DNA from: Burkholderiales bacterium
GTDB lineage: Bacteria; Pseudomonadota; Gammaproteobacteria; Burkholderiales; Burkholderiaceae_F
DNA: 5,787 nucleotides
NCBI GenBank assembly: GCA_021205255.1
Contig: JAJPXW010000076.1
Span: 1 to 5,787, forward strand
Direction of reading: 5' to 3'
A program made the translations under genes and the position numbers. The notes under the pieces were generated by a model. That model was not told the DNA's origin and ran no database searches. It worked only from the letters and a program-made list of their open reading frames with translations. This document shows, in pieces, positions 1 to 5,787 of this stretch. Numbering within the stretch: the first letter of the stretch is position 1; every line of letters starts with the position of its first letter.

Positions 1-74
1 TTACTAGAACCTGCATTTGAAATAGTGACTTATAGAAAAACGGAAAAATATTAAGAATCAATGAGGCAGCAATA

Positions 75-1205
75 ATGAAAATCCTAACTATAGTGGCCAC
101 AGTATTATTAGTGGCCAATTGCAACGCTGCAACTATCGAAGATGAAATCCAAAATTGTAGTAGCGGCAATGGTGAGGCCTGCTTGAATGCGGGTCTGAGA
201 TATTACAAGGGAGATGGCGTTAATAAATCTTTTGCCGATGCTTTTAGTTACTTCGAAAAGGGATGCATCCTGAACAATGGCACAGCTTGCTACCAGCTCG
301 GTAGATGCTACCGCCGTGGTAATGGTATTGCAGTATCTTACGAAAACGCTGCCCAGGTCTACGAAAAGGCCATGGCTCTCGGTAGCGTAGAAGGAAAGAA
401 CGCTTTAGGCTATCTATACTCTATTGGCCGTGGTGTAACCAAAGATTTCGAAAAGGCTTTTGACCTCTTCAGAAGCGCCTGCGGAGAAGGCAATGCTTTA
501 GGTTGTGAAAATCTTGGCTTGATGTATATGAATGGCAAATTCCTTGTAAAAGATCCAAAGAAAGCGCTAGAACTGTTCACGCAAGCAAGTGAACTGGGAA
601 GTGCAGATAGTTTCTTTTATTTGGGAAATCTCTACTTCATTGGTGAGGGTGTTGAACAGTCGAAATCCAAGGCTATTGAACTCTATGAAAAGGCTTGTAG
701 CCTTGATGCCGAAGTGGCATGTGCCCAGTTAGGTTACATCTTTAGAAACGGTGACGGTGCGGAAAAGGACTACGCTAAAGCGGTCGAATACAACAAAAAA
801 GGATGCGATCTAGGCTCCCCGAATGCATGTTTAGGGATGGCACTTCAATACCTCGATGGGCAAGGTGTCGAACTCTCTGAAGACAAGGCGGTCAAATATA
901 GCCTGAAAGGATGCGAAGGCAAGCTCGGTGGTTCATGCTTTCTAGTCGGCAACCACTACGAAAATGGTCCACAGCCGGACCGCAATCCAGAAAAAGCCAA
1001 CGAGTTCTACGGCAAAGCCTGCGACTATAAGTTCGGCGATGGCTGCTACAAAGTCGGACTTGCCTACGCTTCAGGTTTTGGGGTGGAGAAAAACCTTGCA
1101 ACTGCGAGAACCTATTACGAGAAAGCCTGTAATCTCAAAAGCAAGGATGGATGCGGAGCTCTCGCCGCATTGGATAGGGCTGCGAGAAATGCAGCGCAGA
1201 AATAA
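75..1205 (+). CDS. Secreted Sel1/Hcp-like cysteine-rich repeat protein
   Basis: The 376-residue product has an N-terminal export signal (basic K2, hydrophobic 3-14, likely cut near residues 18-19) and then about nine Sel1-like repeats of 36 residues filling residues 34-358, with a partial tenth. Each repeat shows the pattern A..LG..Y..G.GV..D..KA...Y.KAC. Cysteines occur in pairs exactly eight residues apart: 28/36, 64/72, 136/144, 208/216, 244/252, 280/288, 316/324 and 352/360. This is the disulfide-linked helix-pair arrangement known from Helicobacter cysteine-rich proteins (Hcp), so the protein probably folds as an oxidised solenoid in the periplasm or outside the cell. Sel1 solenoids generally act as protein-binding scaffolds; the partner is unknown. 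Some Hcp proteins were reported to bind or cleave beta-lactams, but nothing here shows an enzyme site. C16 follows V-A-N, a poor lipobox, so a lipoprotein is less likely. The ATG at 75 has GAGG at 63-66 eight bases upstream. The gene stands alone and is followed by a terminator. Confidence 0.93.
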   Translation: MKILTIVATVLLVANCNAATIEDEIQNCSSGNGEACLNAGLRYYKGDGVNKSFADAFSYFEKGCILNNGTACYQLGRCYRRGNGIAVSYENAAQVYEKAMALGSVEGKNALGYLYSIGRGVTKDFEKAFDLFRSACGEGNALGCENLGLMYMNGKFLVKDPKKALELFTQASELGSADSFFYLGNLYFIGEGVEQSKSKAIELYEKACSLDAEVACAQLGYIFRNGDGAEKDYAKAVEYNKKGCDLGSPNACLGMALQYLDGQGVELSEDKAVKYSLKGCEGKLGGSCFLVGNHYENGPQPDRNPEKANEFYGKACDYKFGDGCYKVGLAYASGFGVEKNLATARTYYEKACNLKSKDGCGALAALDRAARNAAQK

Positions 1206-1232
1206 ATAAGAGCGAAAGCCGTTCAATTAAAT

Positions 1233-1262
1233 GAGACGGTTATGTTCGACCGTCTCTTTATT
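1233..1262 (+). terminator. Rho-independent terminator after the Sel1 repeat gene
   Basis: GAGACGGT (1233-1240) pairs perfectly with ACCGTCTC (1249-1256) around an 8-nt loop. A T-rich stretch (TTTATTCTCTTT) follows immediately. It lies 28 bases past the stop of the repeat gene and before the DUF4268 gene, so it should separate the two transcription units. Confidence 0.82.
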
Positions 1263-1272
1263 CTCTTTATAA

Positions 1273-1278
1273 AGGAAG
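1273..1278 (+). promoter_or_regulatory. Ribosome binding site that fixes the DUF4268 gene start
   Basis: AGGAAG sits four bases before the ATG at 1283. The in-frame GTG at 1321, which opens the longer downstream reading frame, has no comparable site. This supports 1283 as the original start and a frameshift downstream. Confidence 0.65.
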
Positions 1279-1282
1279 TTAT

Positions 1283-2289
1283 ATGGAAAAGGAAACATTA
1301 GAAATAGGCGAAGTTGAACGGTGCTCACCCAAGAAACTTTGGCCGCACGAGGAGTTCGATTTCACACCCTGGCTTTTCGAAAATATCTCTCTTCTCAATC
1401 CCTACTAGGCATGGATTTGGAAGCCGAGGGCATCGAAGCCCCTATCGGGGACATGTATTGGGCGGACATCGTCGCTCGTGACAAAGCAACTGGCAAGACC
1501 GTTGTCATTGAAAATCAATATAACAATACAGATCATAGCCATCTCGGTCAGATGATCACCTATGGAGCTGACTTGGATGCCGACATAGGTGTATGGATTT
1601 CCTACGGAATCAAGGAGCCTCATGCCAAGGCCGTCAAGTGGCTCAACGACATGGCAGCTGGTAGGAAGGCGTTCTTCCTTCTAGAAGTAGAGCTGATTAA
1701 GATAGGTAATTCACCCTACGCTCCGGTCTTCACGACCATTGTCGAACCTGCTAATTGGAAGCAGACAATCAAGAAGGAAAAAGCATCAATTTCGAAATCC
1801 GACCAGGACCTGCTCTACGAGGAATTTTGGAAGTCCTTGTCTGATTGGGTTGATATGAACAGTCCAGCCTCGGGAGAAAGGGCGAAGAAACGTCCTCCGC
1901 GGCAAGGCAACTACTACAGATTGTATGCAGGCTCCGACGGATGGGTATCCTTGCGTGTCAACGCCAACAAGGGACCTAACCTGAAGGTAGAGACGATCAA
2001 ACACAAAGATACGGCGTGGCTGGAAGCTATCGAAAGCTGCAAGGACGGTATTGAACGTGCTGTGGATGCCAAAATCGAGACTTTCAAGACTGAACCGGAT
2101 CCCGATTTTCTTGTTGGCTTCACAGTAGAGAAAGGCGATTGTCCGATAGCCGACCGGGATAGATGGAGCTCTTACATCGAATGGCTGGCACCAAGAGCGC
2201 TGTCTGCATGGCGCATACTCAGCCTCTCTGCCACGGAAATCAAAAAGATGTACGGCAATTCGGAATCAGTTGCTAATTCTGGAAAATAG
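1283..2289 (+). pseudogene. DUF4268 domain protein (PD-(D/E)XK-like N-terminus), frameshifted
   Basis: Two overlapping frames together make one DUF4268-family protein. From ATG 1283 the first frame encodes 41 residues, including LWPHEEFDFTPWLFENISLL, which matches the conserved N-terminus I know from this family, and stops at TAG 1406-1408. The remainder (LGMDLE onward) is one frame back and stays open to 2289. Restoring one base at the CCC of 1400-1402 gives ENISLLNPLLGMDLE, the family's usual spacing, and an intact protein of 335 residues. The frame opened by GTG 1321 has an unrelated first 28 residues and no ribosome binding site. Seen in the body: D in WADIVARD and E-N-Q in VVIENQ, then DHSHLGQMITYGADLDADIGVWIS, resembling a nuclease-fold core with Gln in place of the usual Lys; the C-terminal half (roughly from LLYEEFWKSL to WLAPRALSAWRIL) is the DUF4268 domain. 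Function is unproven; relatives are often near restriction or mobile genes, which are not seen here. A 60-base sample at 1921-1980 is about 55% GC, higher than the neighbouring genes. The alternative is a sequencing or assembly error. Confidence 0.85.
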
Positions 2290-2322
2290 AAGCCGGACGG
2301 GCGAATTCTATAGATTTCCTAC

Positions 2323-2359
2323 AAGTCCTCCCGCATTCGTACAACGGGAGGACTTCTTT
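2323..2359 (+). terminator. Strong terminator hairpin after the DUF4268 gene
   Basis: An 11-bp perfect stem, AAGTCCTCCCG (2323-2333) with CGGGAGGACTT (2345-2355), encloses an 11-nt loop and is followed by CTTT. The stem is GC-rich at its top and the T-tract is short and interrupted on the + side. It closes the DUF4268 unit 33 bases after the stop codon. Confidence 0.8.
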
Positions 2360-2601
2360 GATAAAAGAATTCGCAGTTTAGCTACACTTACTTCTTAGTG
2401 CCTCGATAAAACGATCTTCTTCAAGTCAGTTAGTCAATAGACGGTCCCTTTTACAGCCTTGTCTTTTCGTAATAGCGCCTGAGCAATATTTGCCACGATT
2501 CGTATTCCAAACTGATTTATCTGGCTCTAGCGATTTCTCTTATTAGAAGTTTGATTCTTCAATTCCCTAGATCTTTGTCACTTGACTAAATGCTGTAGAC
2601 A

Positions 2602-2621
2602 AATTTTTCTGCGTAAAAATT
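2602..2621. repeat. Small AT-rich inverted repeat
   Basis: AATTTTT (2602-2608) and AAAAATT (2615-2621) are perfect complements around the 6-nt loop CTGCGT. In AT-rich DNA this can arise by chance. It might be an operator or a weak RNA hairpin, and no run of T follows on the + strand. Confidence 0.45.
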
Positions 2622-2683
2622 AAACCAAGTACCTATTTCCAATCCCAAACCCTTCTGCGATTAGTTCTGGGACTACAAGAGTG

Positions 2684-2707
2684 AAAATTTAGTTATGGCT
2701 AAATTTT
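2684..2707. repeat. AT-rich 9-bp inverted repeat upstream of the MATE gene
   Basis: AAAATTTAG (2684-2692) is a perfect reverse complement of CTAAATTTT (2699-2707), with the 6-nt centre TTATGG. It lies about 135 bases before the MATE start. A related half-site, CTAAAATTT, occurs at 2804-2812, near the likely promoter. This geometry would fit a regulator-binding palindrome, but that is inference. Confidence 0.55.
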
Positions 2708-2795
2708 ACATTTTGGAGTTACTAGGCCTTTTCACAAGATCACTGTTTACTACCAAGTAAGCTTCGATATTATTAGTACCTGAAGGACTTAGCTT

Positions 2796-2822
2796 TTGAC
2801 CATCTAAAATTTCAAGAATAAT
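2796..2822 (+). promoter_or_regulatory. Candidate promoter for the MATE gene
   Basis: TTGACC (2796-2801) matches five of six bases of a sigma-70 -35 box. AATAAT (2817-2822) matches five of six of a -10 box. The spacer is 15 bases, shorter than the ideal 17. Transcription would start about 2829, giving a very short leader just before the ribosome binding site. Positional support is good, but the spacing makes it tentative. Confidence 0.35.
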
Positions 2823-2831
2823 GTCGTAACT

Positions 2832-2838
2832 AAGGAGG
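2832..2838 (+). promoter_or_regulatory. Strong ribosome binding site of the MATE gene
   Basis: AAGGAGG followed by GGG lies four bases before ATG 2843. It is a near-perfect complement of the 16S 3' end and confirms the start, predicting strong translation. Confidence 0.8.
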
Positions 2839-2842
2839 GGGT

Positions 2843-4234
2843 ATGGCGACTGAAAGACATAATAAGCCGCAGCCTCCATCTACGTCCTATTGGGCCATCA
2901 CAAAATTGATGATACCCATCTGGATTTCAAATCTTGCCATTGTCGGTGGAGGAACTATCGACACTGTAATGGCTGGCCATTATGGTGCCACTCAACTTGC
3001 TGGCGTAGCTGTCGGAGAAGCCATCACAATTTCCGTATATGTAGCGATATCAGGAATAATGCAGGGATTGTCTCCAATTGTCGGACATCATTTTGGAGCT
3101 GGCGAGCATTATCGAATTGGAGAAGAGCTACACCAAAGCATATGGATAAGTTTGGTTCTTTCAATTATTGGAATTGCAATACTTGCCCAGACATCTACTT
3201 GGATGGGTATTACAAAGTCAACTGGCGAAGTTGCCCATGTAGCAACGCTGTATCTGATATTTAGCTGCTTCGGAATACCTAGTGGATTAGCAGGAAGAGC
3301 TTATTCTGCCTTGAACTCTGCAGTCTCCAGACCAAAGATCGCAATGTTTATTTCTCTAATCTTGCTAGTCTTTAAAGCGCCCCTCAACTATGTCCTTATG
3401 GATGGTTTTGGACCTCTTCCAGCACTAGGAGGAGCAGGTTGCGCCCTTTCCACAACCATATTGGATATAGCAACCTTTTTCATGTTTTGGGCTATCTGGC
3501 ATTACGATCCTTTCTACGAACGGATGAAGCAGAAGGCTGTCGTTTGGCCTAAAAAGTCAATTATCTTGAAACAATTGAGAGTTGGTATACCAATCGGCGT
3601 TTCAAGTTTTTTTGAAGTGACCTCGTTTACTTTTATGACAATGCTCATCTCTCGATTAGGAGCCGAAATTGTCGGTGGTCACCAGATTATTGCCACTCTT
3701 GCGACATTGGTTTTCATGCTTCCAATGTCAATTGCCATCTCAGGCACTGTACTGGTAAGTCAAAGTTTAGGAGCTGGCGATCCTCAGTCTGCAAGAATGG
3801 CCACTTATCGTACCTTGAAAATGGGCATTTCTCTAGCTATTGTGACTTCTATCCTGATGTACCACTACAAATACCCAATCGTTTCTTTGTTTACAAATGA
3901 TCAGGAAGTTATTGCTGCTGCCATTTCTCTTATTGGACTTGCTTGTATCTATCACGTATTTGACGCCACTAACAGTATCAGCGCTTTTGCACTTCGTGGC
4001 TACTTAATCACAGTAGTTCCAATGGTTATTTATGCAGTATTGCTCTGGTGCTTTGGCTTGGGGCTAGGCAGTATCCTTTGCTTCACTGATATTTTGAGTT
4101 CTAGACCTCTAGGAGCAGTTGGATATTGGACTTCGATAACCATAGGCCTCACAATCTCAGGGTTAATTGTCGGCTCCCTTGCTATTTACGTAACCAACCA
4201 AGTTTGCCTTGGAAAGAAAATCCGTATCAAATAG
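2843..4234 (+). CDS. MATE family multidrug/cation antiporter, NorM clade
   Basis: This 463-residue inner-membrane protein exports drugs or cationic compounds in exchange for Na+ or H+. It has the two-halves layout of MATE transporters with about twelve hydrophobic segments over residues 20-455. By recall it aligns along its whole length with Vibrio cholerae NorM: GTIDTVMAG (D40), PIVGHHFGAG, FFEVT (E258), VFMLPMSIAISG, VFDATNSISAFALRGY (D374) and RPLGAVGYW near the end. D40, E258 and D374 correspond to the NorM acidic residues implicated in cation binding (D36, E255, D371), so the antiporter should be functional. Length is normal for the family and I see no break. Substrate cannot be told from sequence. 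The start is fixed by a strong ribosome binding site. It follows an AT-rich gap and is separated from the next gene by an 84-nt foldable spacer without a standard terminator, so co-transcription with the lipoprotein gene is possible. Confidence 0.95.
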   Translation: MATERHNKPQPPSTSYWAITKLMIPIWISNLAIVGGGTIDTVMAGHYGATQLAGVAVGEAITISVYVAISGIMQGLSPIVGHHFGAGEHYRIGEELHQSIWISLVLSIIGIAILAQTSTWMGITKSTGEVAHVATLYLIFSCFGIPSGLAGRAYSALNSAVSRPKIAMFISLILLVFKAPLNYVLMDGFGPLPALGGAGCALSTTILDIATFFMFWAIWHYDPFYERMKQKAVVWPKKSIILKQLRVGIPIGVSSFFEVTSFTFMTMLISRLGAEIVGGHQIIATLATLVFMLPMSIAISGTVLVSQSLGAGDPQSARMATYRTLKMGISLAIVTSILMYHYKYPIVSLFTNDQEVIAAAISLIGLACIYHVFDATNSISAFALRGYLITVVPMVIYAVLLWCFGLGLGSILCFTDILSSRPLGAVGYWTSITIGLTISGLIVGSLAIYVTNQVCLGKKIRIK

Positions 4235-4307
4235 CCAAAACGAGCTCTACTCAAATAAAATACCGCAATTGCTTCAGCAATCACCCCCAATCACTTTTAT
4301 TTTGGCT
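4233..4307 (+). repeat. Nested inverted repeats filling the MATE-lipoprotein spacer
   Basis: AGCCAAAA (4233-4240, starting within the MATE stop codon) is a perfect reverse complement of TTTTGGCT (4300-4307). Inside it, TAAAA (4256-4260) can pair with TTTTA (4295-4299), and ATTGC (4268-4272) with GCAAT (4277-4281) around TTCA. The whole spacer can thus fold as one branched or stacked hairpin ending about 16 bases before the lipoprotein start. No T-run follows, so it is not an ordinary terminator. It could be an intercistronic RNA structure tuning expression or mRNA ends. Confidence 0.45.
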
Positions 4308-4322
4308 TAGAAGATCACAGTG

Positions 4323-4838
4323 ATGCAAGCTATAACTAAGTTTTGTCTGCTTTCTTCTCTTCTATTAGTAGCAGGCTGTACCTTTCCGACAACTGAGGAG
4401 ATCGAGAAGTCATTAGACGATGGTTCAGCCCCACCAGGTTCCCCTCCTGGATACTACATCTTTAAGAAAGCGCAAGAACTAGCAAGCAAGCCTTCCCCTT
4501 ACTTGAGTCCATATCAACTACGGAATCAATATTGCGATGCTGCAAAACTTGGATACAAGCCCTCGTATCTATACTGTGTCGTCTATACCTTGAAGATCTC
4601 CGAAGGAGGTAATCCAGCATTTACTTGGACTCTCTGCGATGCGGACAAATATGATCCAAGCCTAGTAGACCTGTGTAACCACAAGTTGGACAAGCAATAT
4701 CTCTACGACCATCTTGGACCGATTCTCAATGAAAAAGAGCAGCAGTTGCGAGAAGTGGAAATTGAACAAGCGCAGACTCGACAAGTAGAAGAAGAAATCA
4801 AGCAGAATAAGTACGAATTACAGGAGGAGGACTTCTAA
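4323..4838 (+). CDS. Small envelope lipoprotein of unknown family
   Basis: The 171-residue product begins with a lipoprotein signal: K6, a hydrophobic stretch, then L-V-A-G-C with the lipidated Cys at residue 19. Thr follows the Cys, so by the enterobacterial rule it would go to the outer membrane. After a Pro/Gly-rich linker (about 36-44, APPGSPPG) comes a compact region with four cysteines (71, 85, 105, 118) that could form two disulfides. The end (about 137-169) is a Glu/Gln-rich charged helix likely to form a coiled coil. I do not recognise the family and assign no function. A GTG at 4320 lies directly before ATG 4323 in the same frame; I chose the ATG, with AGAAGA (4309-4314) as a weak binding site eight bases upstream. 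Its stop abuts the start of the next gene, so the two are translationally linked. A matching role in the envelope is inferred from that pairing. Confidence 0.85.
   Translation: MQAITKFCLLSSLLLVAGCTFPTTEEIEKSLDDGSAPPGSPPGYYIFKKAQELASKPSPYLSPYQLRNQYCDAAKLGYKPSYLYCVVYTLKISEGGNPAFTWTLCDADKYDPSLVDLCNHKLDKQYLYDHLGPILNEKEQQLREVEIEQAQTRQVEEEIKQNKYELQEEDF
4822..4830 (+). promoter_or_regulatory. Ribosome binding site inside the lipoprotein's last codons
   Basis: AGGAGGAGG lies in the codons for the C-terminal Gln-Glu-Glu-Asp of the lipoprotein, eight bases before ATG 4839. The junction is TAAATG, with no spacer between stop and start. This arrangement favours coupled translation of the two genes. Confidence 0.8.
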
Positions 4839-5735
4839 ATGAAGAAGAGACTAGCTATTGCGATGCTTTTGCTTTGCGGTTTTACCTATTCTTTCGCACA
4901 GGGAGACCAAGAACAACTGGCTCAGCCTTCTTCTTACGCCGATGGCAAAATTAATGAATTGACAGCCCAGTTGAATAAATGTAGAGCCATCTATAAAGGA
5001 AAAGTTGCAACATCCAAAGCGCAACTTGAGGAAGCAAAGAAAAAGAACGTTCTTAGCGTGCCAGAGCTTAGCAAAAAGCTTCAAGAAGAGATTGATAGCC
5101 AAGCTAGGGTATGCAAGGAAATTAAGGCGAATATAGAAGACATCCAGAAAAACCAGTCTCTTTTTCTTTCAATAGAAAATGCTGCGCCATCGGAAGAAAT
5201 CGGTCCAACAGTAAGGTGCTTCCGTTTGGGGCAAAACTGGAAAGAGTTTTCGCAATGTGCGACTTCACTCGGCCTTAAACCATCCATCCGAATTGACCAG
5301 AACTTTATGACGAGTATTCCAACTTCGCCAATGGACTCCAAGGATTTCGGAAGTGTACTAATAGCTCTCGCAGTTAGTCGAGTTTCCATTAAGGCATTCG
5401 AAGACATGCAACAACTTTTTCTAGCGAAGTTGAAAGTTTTCTGTGCTGGTCCAGTTTGGGCCATGCTCGATAACCAGAATACCGTCCAAATGCTGTATAT
5501 AGGCAATCCGCAATTTTTTGGAACCAGTACCTTCGATAAGAATTTTCTAGATGCTTTCATGAAAAGCTACAAGATCGAATATCTGGATCCAGTCTTTATA
5601 GATCTGCCTCCAGATGGTGGTCAGTACTATAAATACGAAGGGGACGGTTGGTTAGTAAAACTCTCAAACGAAAATTTAGGACGCTTTGTGGCATTTCTAA
5701 AAACAGGTAGCCAAAAGCGCAACTATACCTTTTAA
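4839..5735 (+). CDS. Exported coiled-coil protein of unknown family
   Basis: The 298-residue product starts with a classical signal peptide (KKR, hydrophobic 5-15, cleavage likely after S-F-A at residue 20, before Gln21), so it should be periplasmic or secreted. Residues about 36-107 are Lys/Glu/Gln-rich with few helix breakers (one Pro near 75) and look like a coiled coil or helical hairpin; it contains C48 and C92. A folded C-terminal part follows, about 122-298, with C127, C140 and C202, aromatic-rich (YIGNPQFFGTSTF, QYYKYEGDGWLVKL). I do not recognise a family and see no catalytic motif. The start is set by a strong ribosome binding site within the preceding lipoprotein gene and a TAAATG junction. 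An exported coiled-coil protein made together with a coiled-coil lipoprotein suggests that they bind each other in the envelope; this is inference. The gene appears complete. Confidence 0.85.
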   Translation: MKKRLAIAMLLLCGFTYSFAQGDQEQLAQPSSYADGKINELTAQLNKCRAIYKGKVATSKAQLEEAKKKNVLSVPELSKKLQEEIDSQARVCKEIKANIEDIQKNQSLFLSIENAAPSEEIGPTVRCFRLGQNWKEFSQCATSLGLKPSIRIDQNFMTSIPTSPMDSKDFGSVLIALAVSRVSIKAFEDMQQLFLAKLKVFCAGPVWAMLDNQNTVQMLYIGNPQFFGTSTFDKNFLDAFMKSYKIEYLDPVFIDLPPDGGQYYKYEGDGWLVKLSNENLGRFVAFLKTGSQKRNYTF

Positions 5736-5748
5736 TTGATTGCGTTTT
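5713..5748 (+). terminator. Weak terminator-like hairpin at the end of the coiled-coil gene
   Basis: AAAA-G-CGCAA (5713-5722) can pair with TTGCG-TTTT (5740-5748) leaving one unpaired G, around a 17-nt loop; the TTTT arm could serve as the U-tract. The 5' arm is inside the coding end. The stem is short and the loop long, so it is tentative. Confidence 0.3.
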
Positions 5749-5773
5749 ATGTTTAATCTACTAAAAGAATCCT

Positions 5774-5779
5774 TATAAT
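5774..5779 (+). promoter_or_regulatory. Consensus -10 box for a possible downstream gene
   Basis: TATAAT at 5774-5779 is a perfect sigma-70 -10 hexamer in a very AT-rich stretch. No good -35 box sits 16-18 bases upstream (the position holds GTTTAA). It may drive a gene beyond the window edge, or be chance. Confidence 0.3.
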
Positions 5780-5787
5780 ATTTATAG

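Larger units (their letters stand above)
2360..2831. other. AT-rich intergenic stretch without a convincing gene
   Basis: I read both strands and found no reading frame with family-like content and no tRNA. A 60-base sample at 2581-2640 is about 32% GC, well below the coding regions. It holds two AT-rich inverted repeats (2602-2621 and 2684-2707) and, on the minus strand near 2754-2795, a short string similar to the 3' end of 23S rRNA. The promoter of the MATE gene should lie at its right end. No riboswitch class that I know could be recognised. Confidence 0.6.

Noticed and set aside
61..75. Four-codon leader ORF (ATG 61 to TAA 75) overlapping the repeat-protein start
   Set aside because: It has no ribosome binding site of its own and is too short to distinguish from chance.
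114..122. Lipobox in the repeat protein around C16 (V-A-N-C)
   Set aside because: Asn directly before the Cys is unusual for signal peptidase II; cleavage as an ordinary signal peptide a few residues later is more likely.
1245..1273. Promoter for the DUF4268 gene (TTCGAC and TATAAA)
   Set aside because: The -35 match is poor, it overlaps the terminator stem, and the -10 would run into the ribosome binding site, leaving almost no leader.
1321..1407. GTG at 1321 as the true start of the DUF4268 gene
   Set aside because: No ribosome binding site precedes it, and its first 28 residues do not resemble the family, whereas the overlapping frame from 1283 does.
2430..2545. Minus-strand similarity to the 16S 515-560 region (GCCAG, AATACG, GTGGCAA) and a short protein-like frame
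   Set aside because: The matches are short, need gaps, do not continue on either side, and are out of order with the 23S-like string; the reading frames are only about 30-40 codons between stops.
2360..2842. Riboswitch upstream of the MATE gene
   Set aside because: Some MATE genes are riboswitch-controlled, but I could not find conserved motifs of guanidine, preQ1 or related classes here.
2890..3264. 124-codon alternative + frame inside the MATE gene
   Set aside because: It is an out-of-frame reading of the MATE coding sequence, rich in Cys, His and Trp, as expected of a shadow.
5081..5560. 159-codon open frame on the minus strand inside the coiled-coil gene
   Set aside because: It lies wholly within a well-supported + strand gene with signal peptide and ribosome binding site, and its translation has no recognisable domain.

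Overview
This window carries five protein genes, all on the + strand. It most likely comes from a Gram-negative bacterium: three of the encoded proteins begin with export signals, one of them with a textbook lipoprotein signal (LVAGC). Start sites have ordinary AGGAGG-type ribosome binding sites. A Sel1/Hcp-type cysteine-rich repeat protein, a NorM-type MATE exporter and small exported proteins of no family I recognise would suit a host-associated or gut/rumen Gram-negative (Fibrobacter- or Succinivibrio-like). That taxonomic guess is weak.

Layout. (1) Positions 75-1205 encode a secreted Sel1/Hcp-like repeat protein with nine 36-residue repeats and eight evenly spaced cysteine pairs, followed by a hairpin terminator at 1233-1256. 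(2) Positions 1283-2289 hold a DUF4268-family gene (predicted nuclease-fold N-terminus) that is broken in this sequence. The conserved N-terminus lies in one frame (1283-1408) and the rest in another, and a one-base loss near 1400-1402 explains the split. A strong terminator follows at 2323-2355. (3) Positions 2290-2842 are an AT-rich gap with no convincing gene. It contains AT-rich inverted repeats and, on the minus strand, a short stretch that resembles the 3' end of 23S rRNA by eye. (4) Positions 2843-4234 encode a complete MATE multidrug/cation antiporter of the NorM clade, with all three cation-site acidic residues present. (5) An 84-nt spacer that can fold on itself leads to a small lipoprotein (4323-4838). 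Its stop codon directly abuts the start of an exported coiled-coil protein (4839-5735).

How the genes relate. The repeat protein and the DUF4268 gene are each closed by a terminator and look like separate units. The lipoprotein and the coiled-coil protein are almost certainly translated from one message, because the ribosome binding site of the second lies in the last codons of the first. The MATE gene may be co-transcribed with them, as no standard terminator separates them. The most interesting parts are the uncharacterised lipoprotein/coiled-coil pair and the cleanly reconstructable frameshift in the DUF4268 gene. I found no CRISPR array, tRNA, insertion sequence or defence system I could name.
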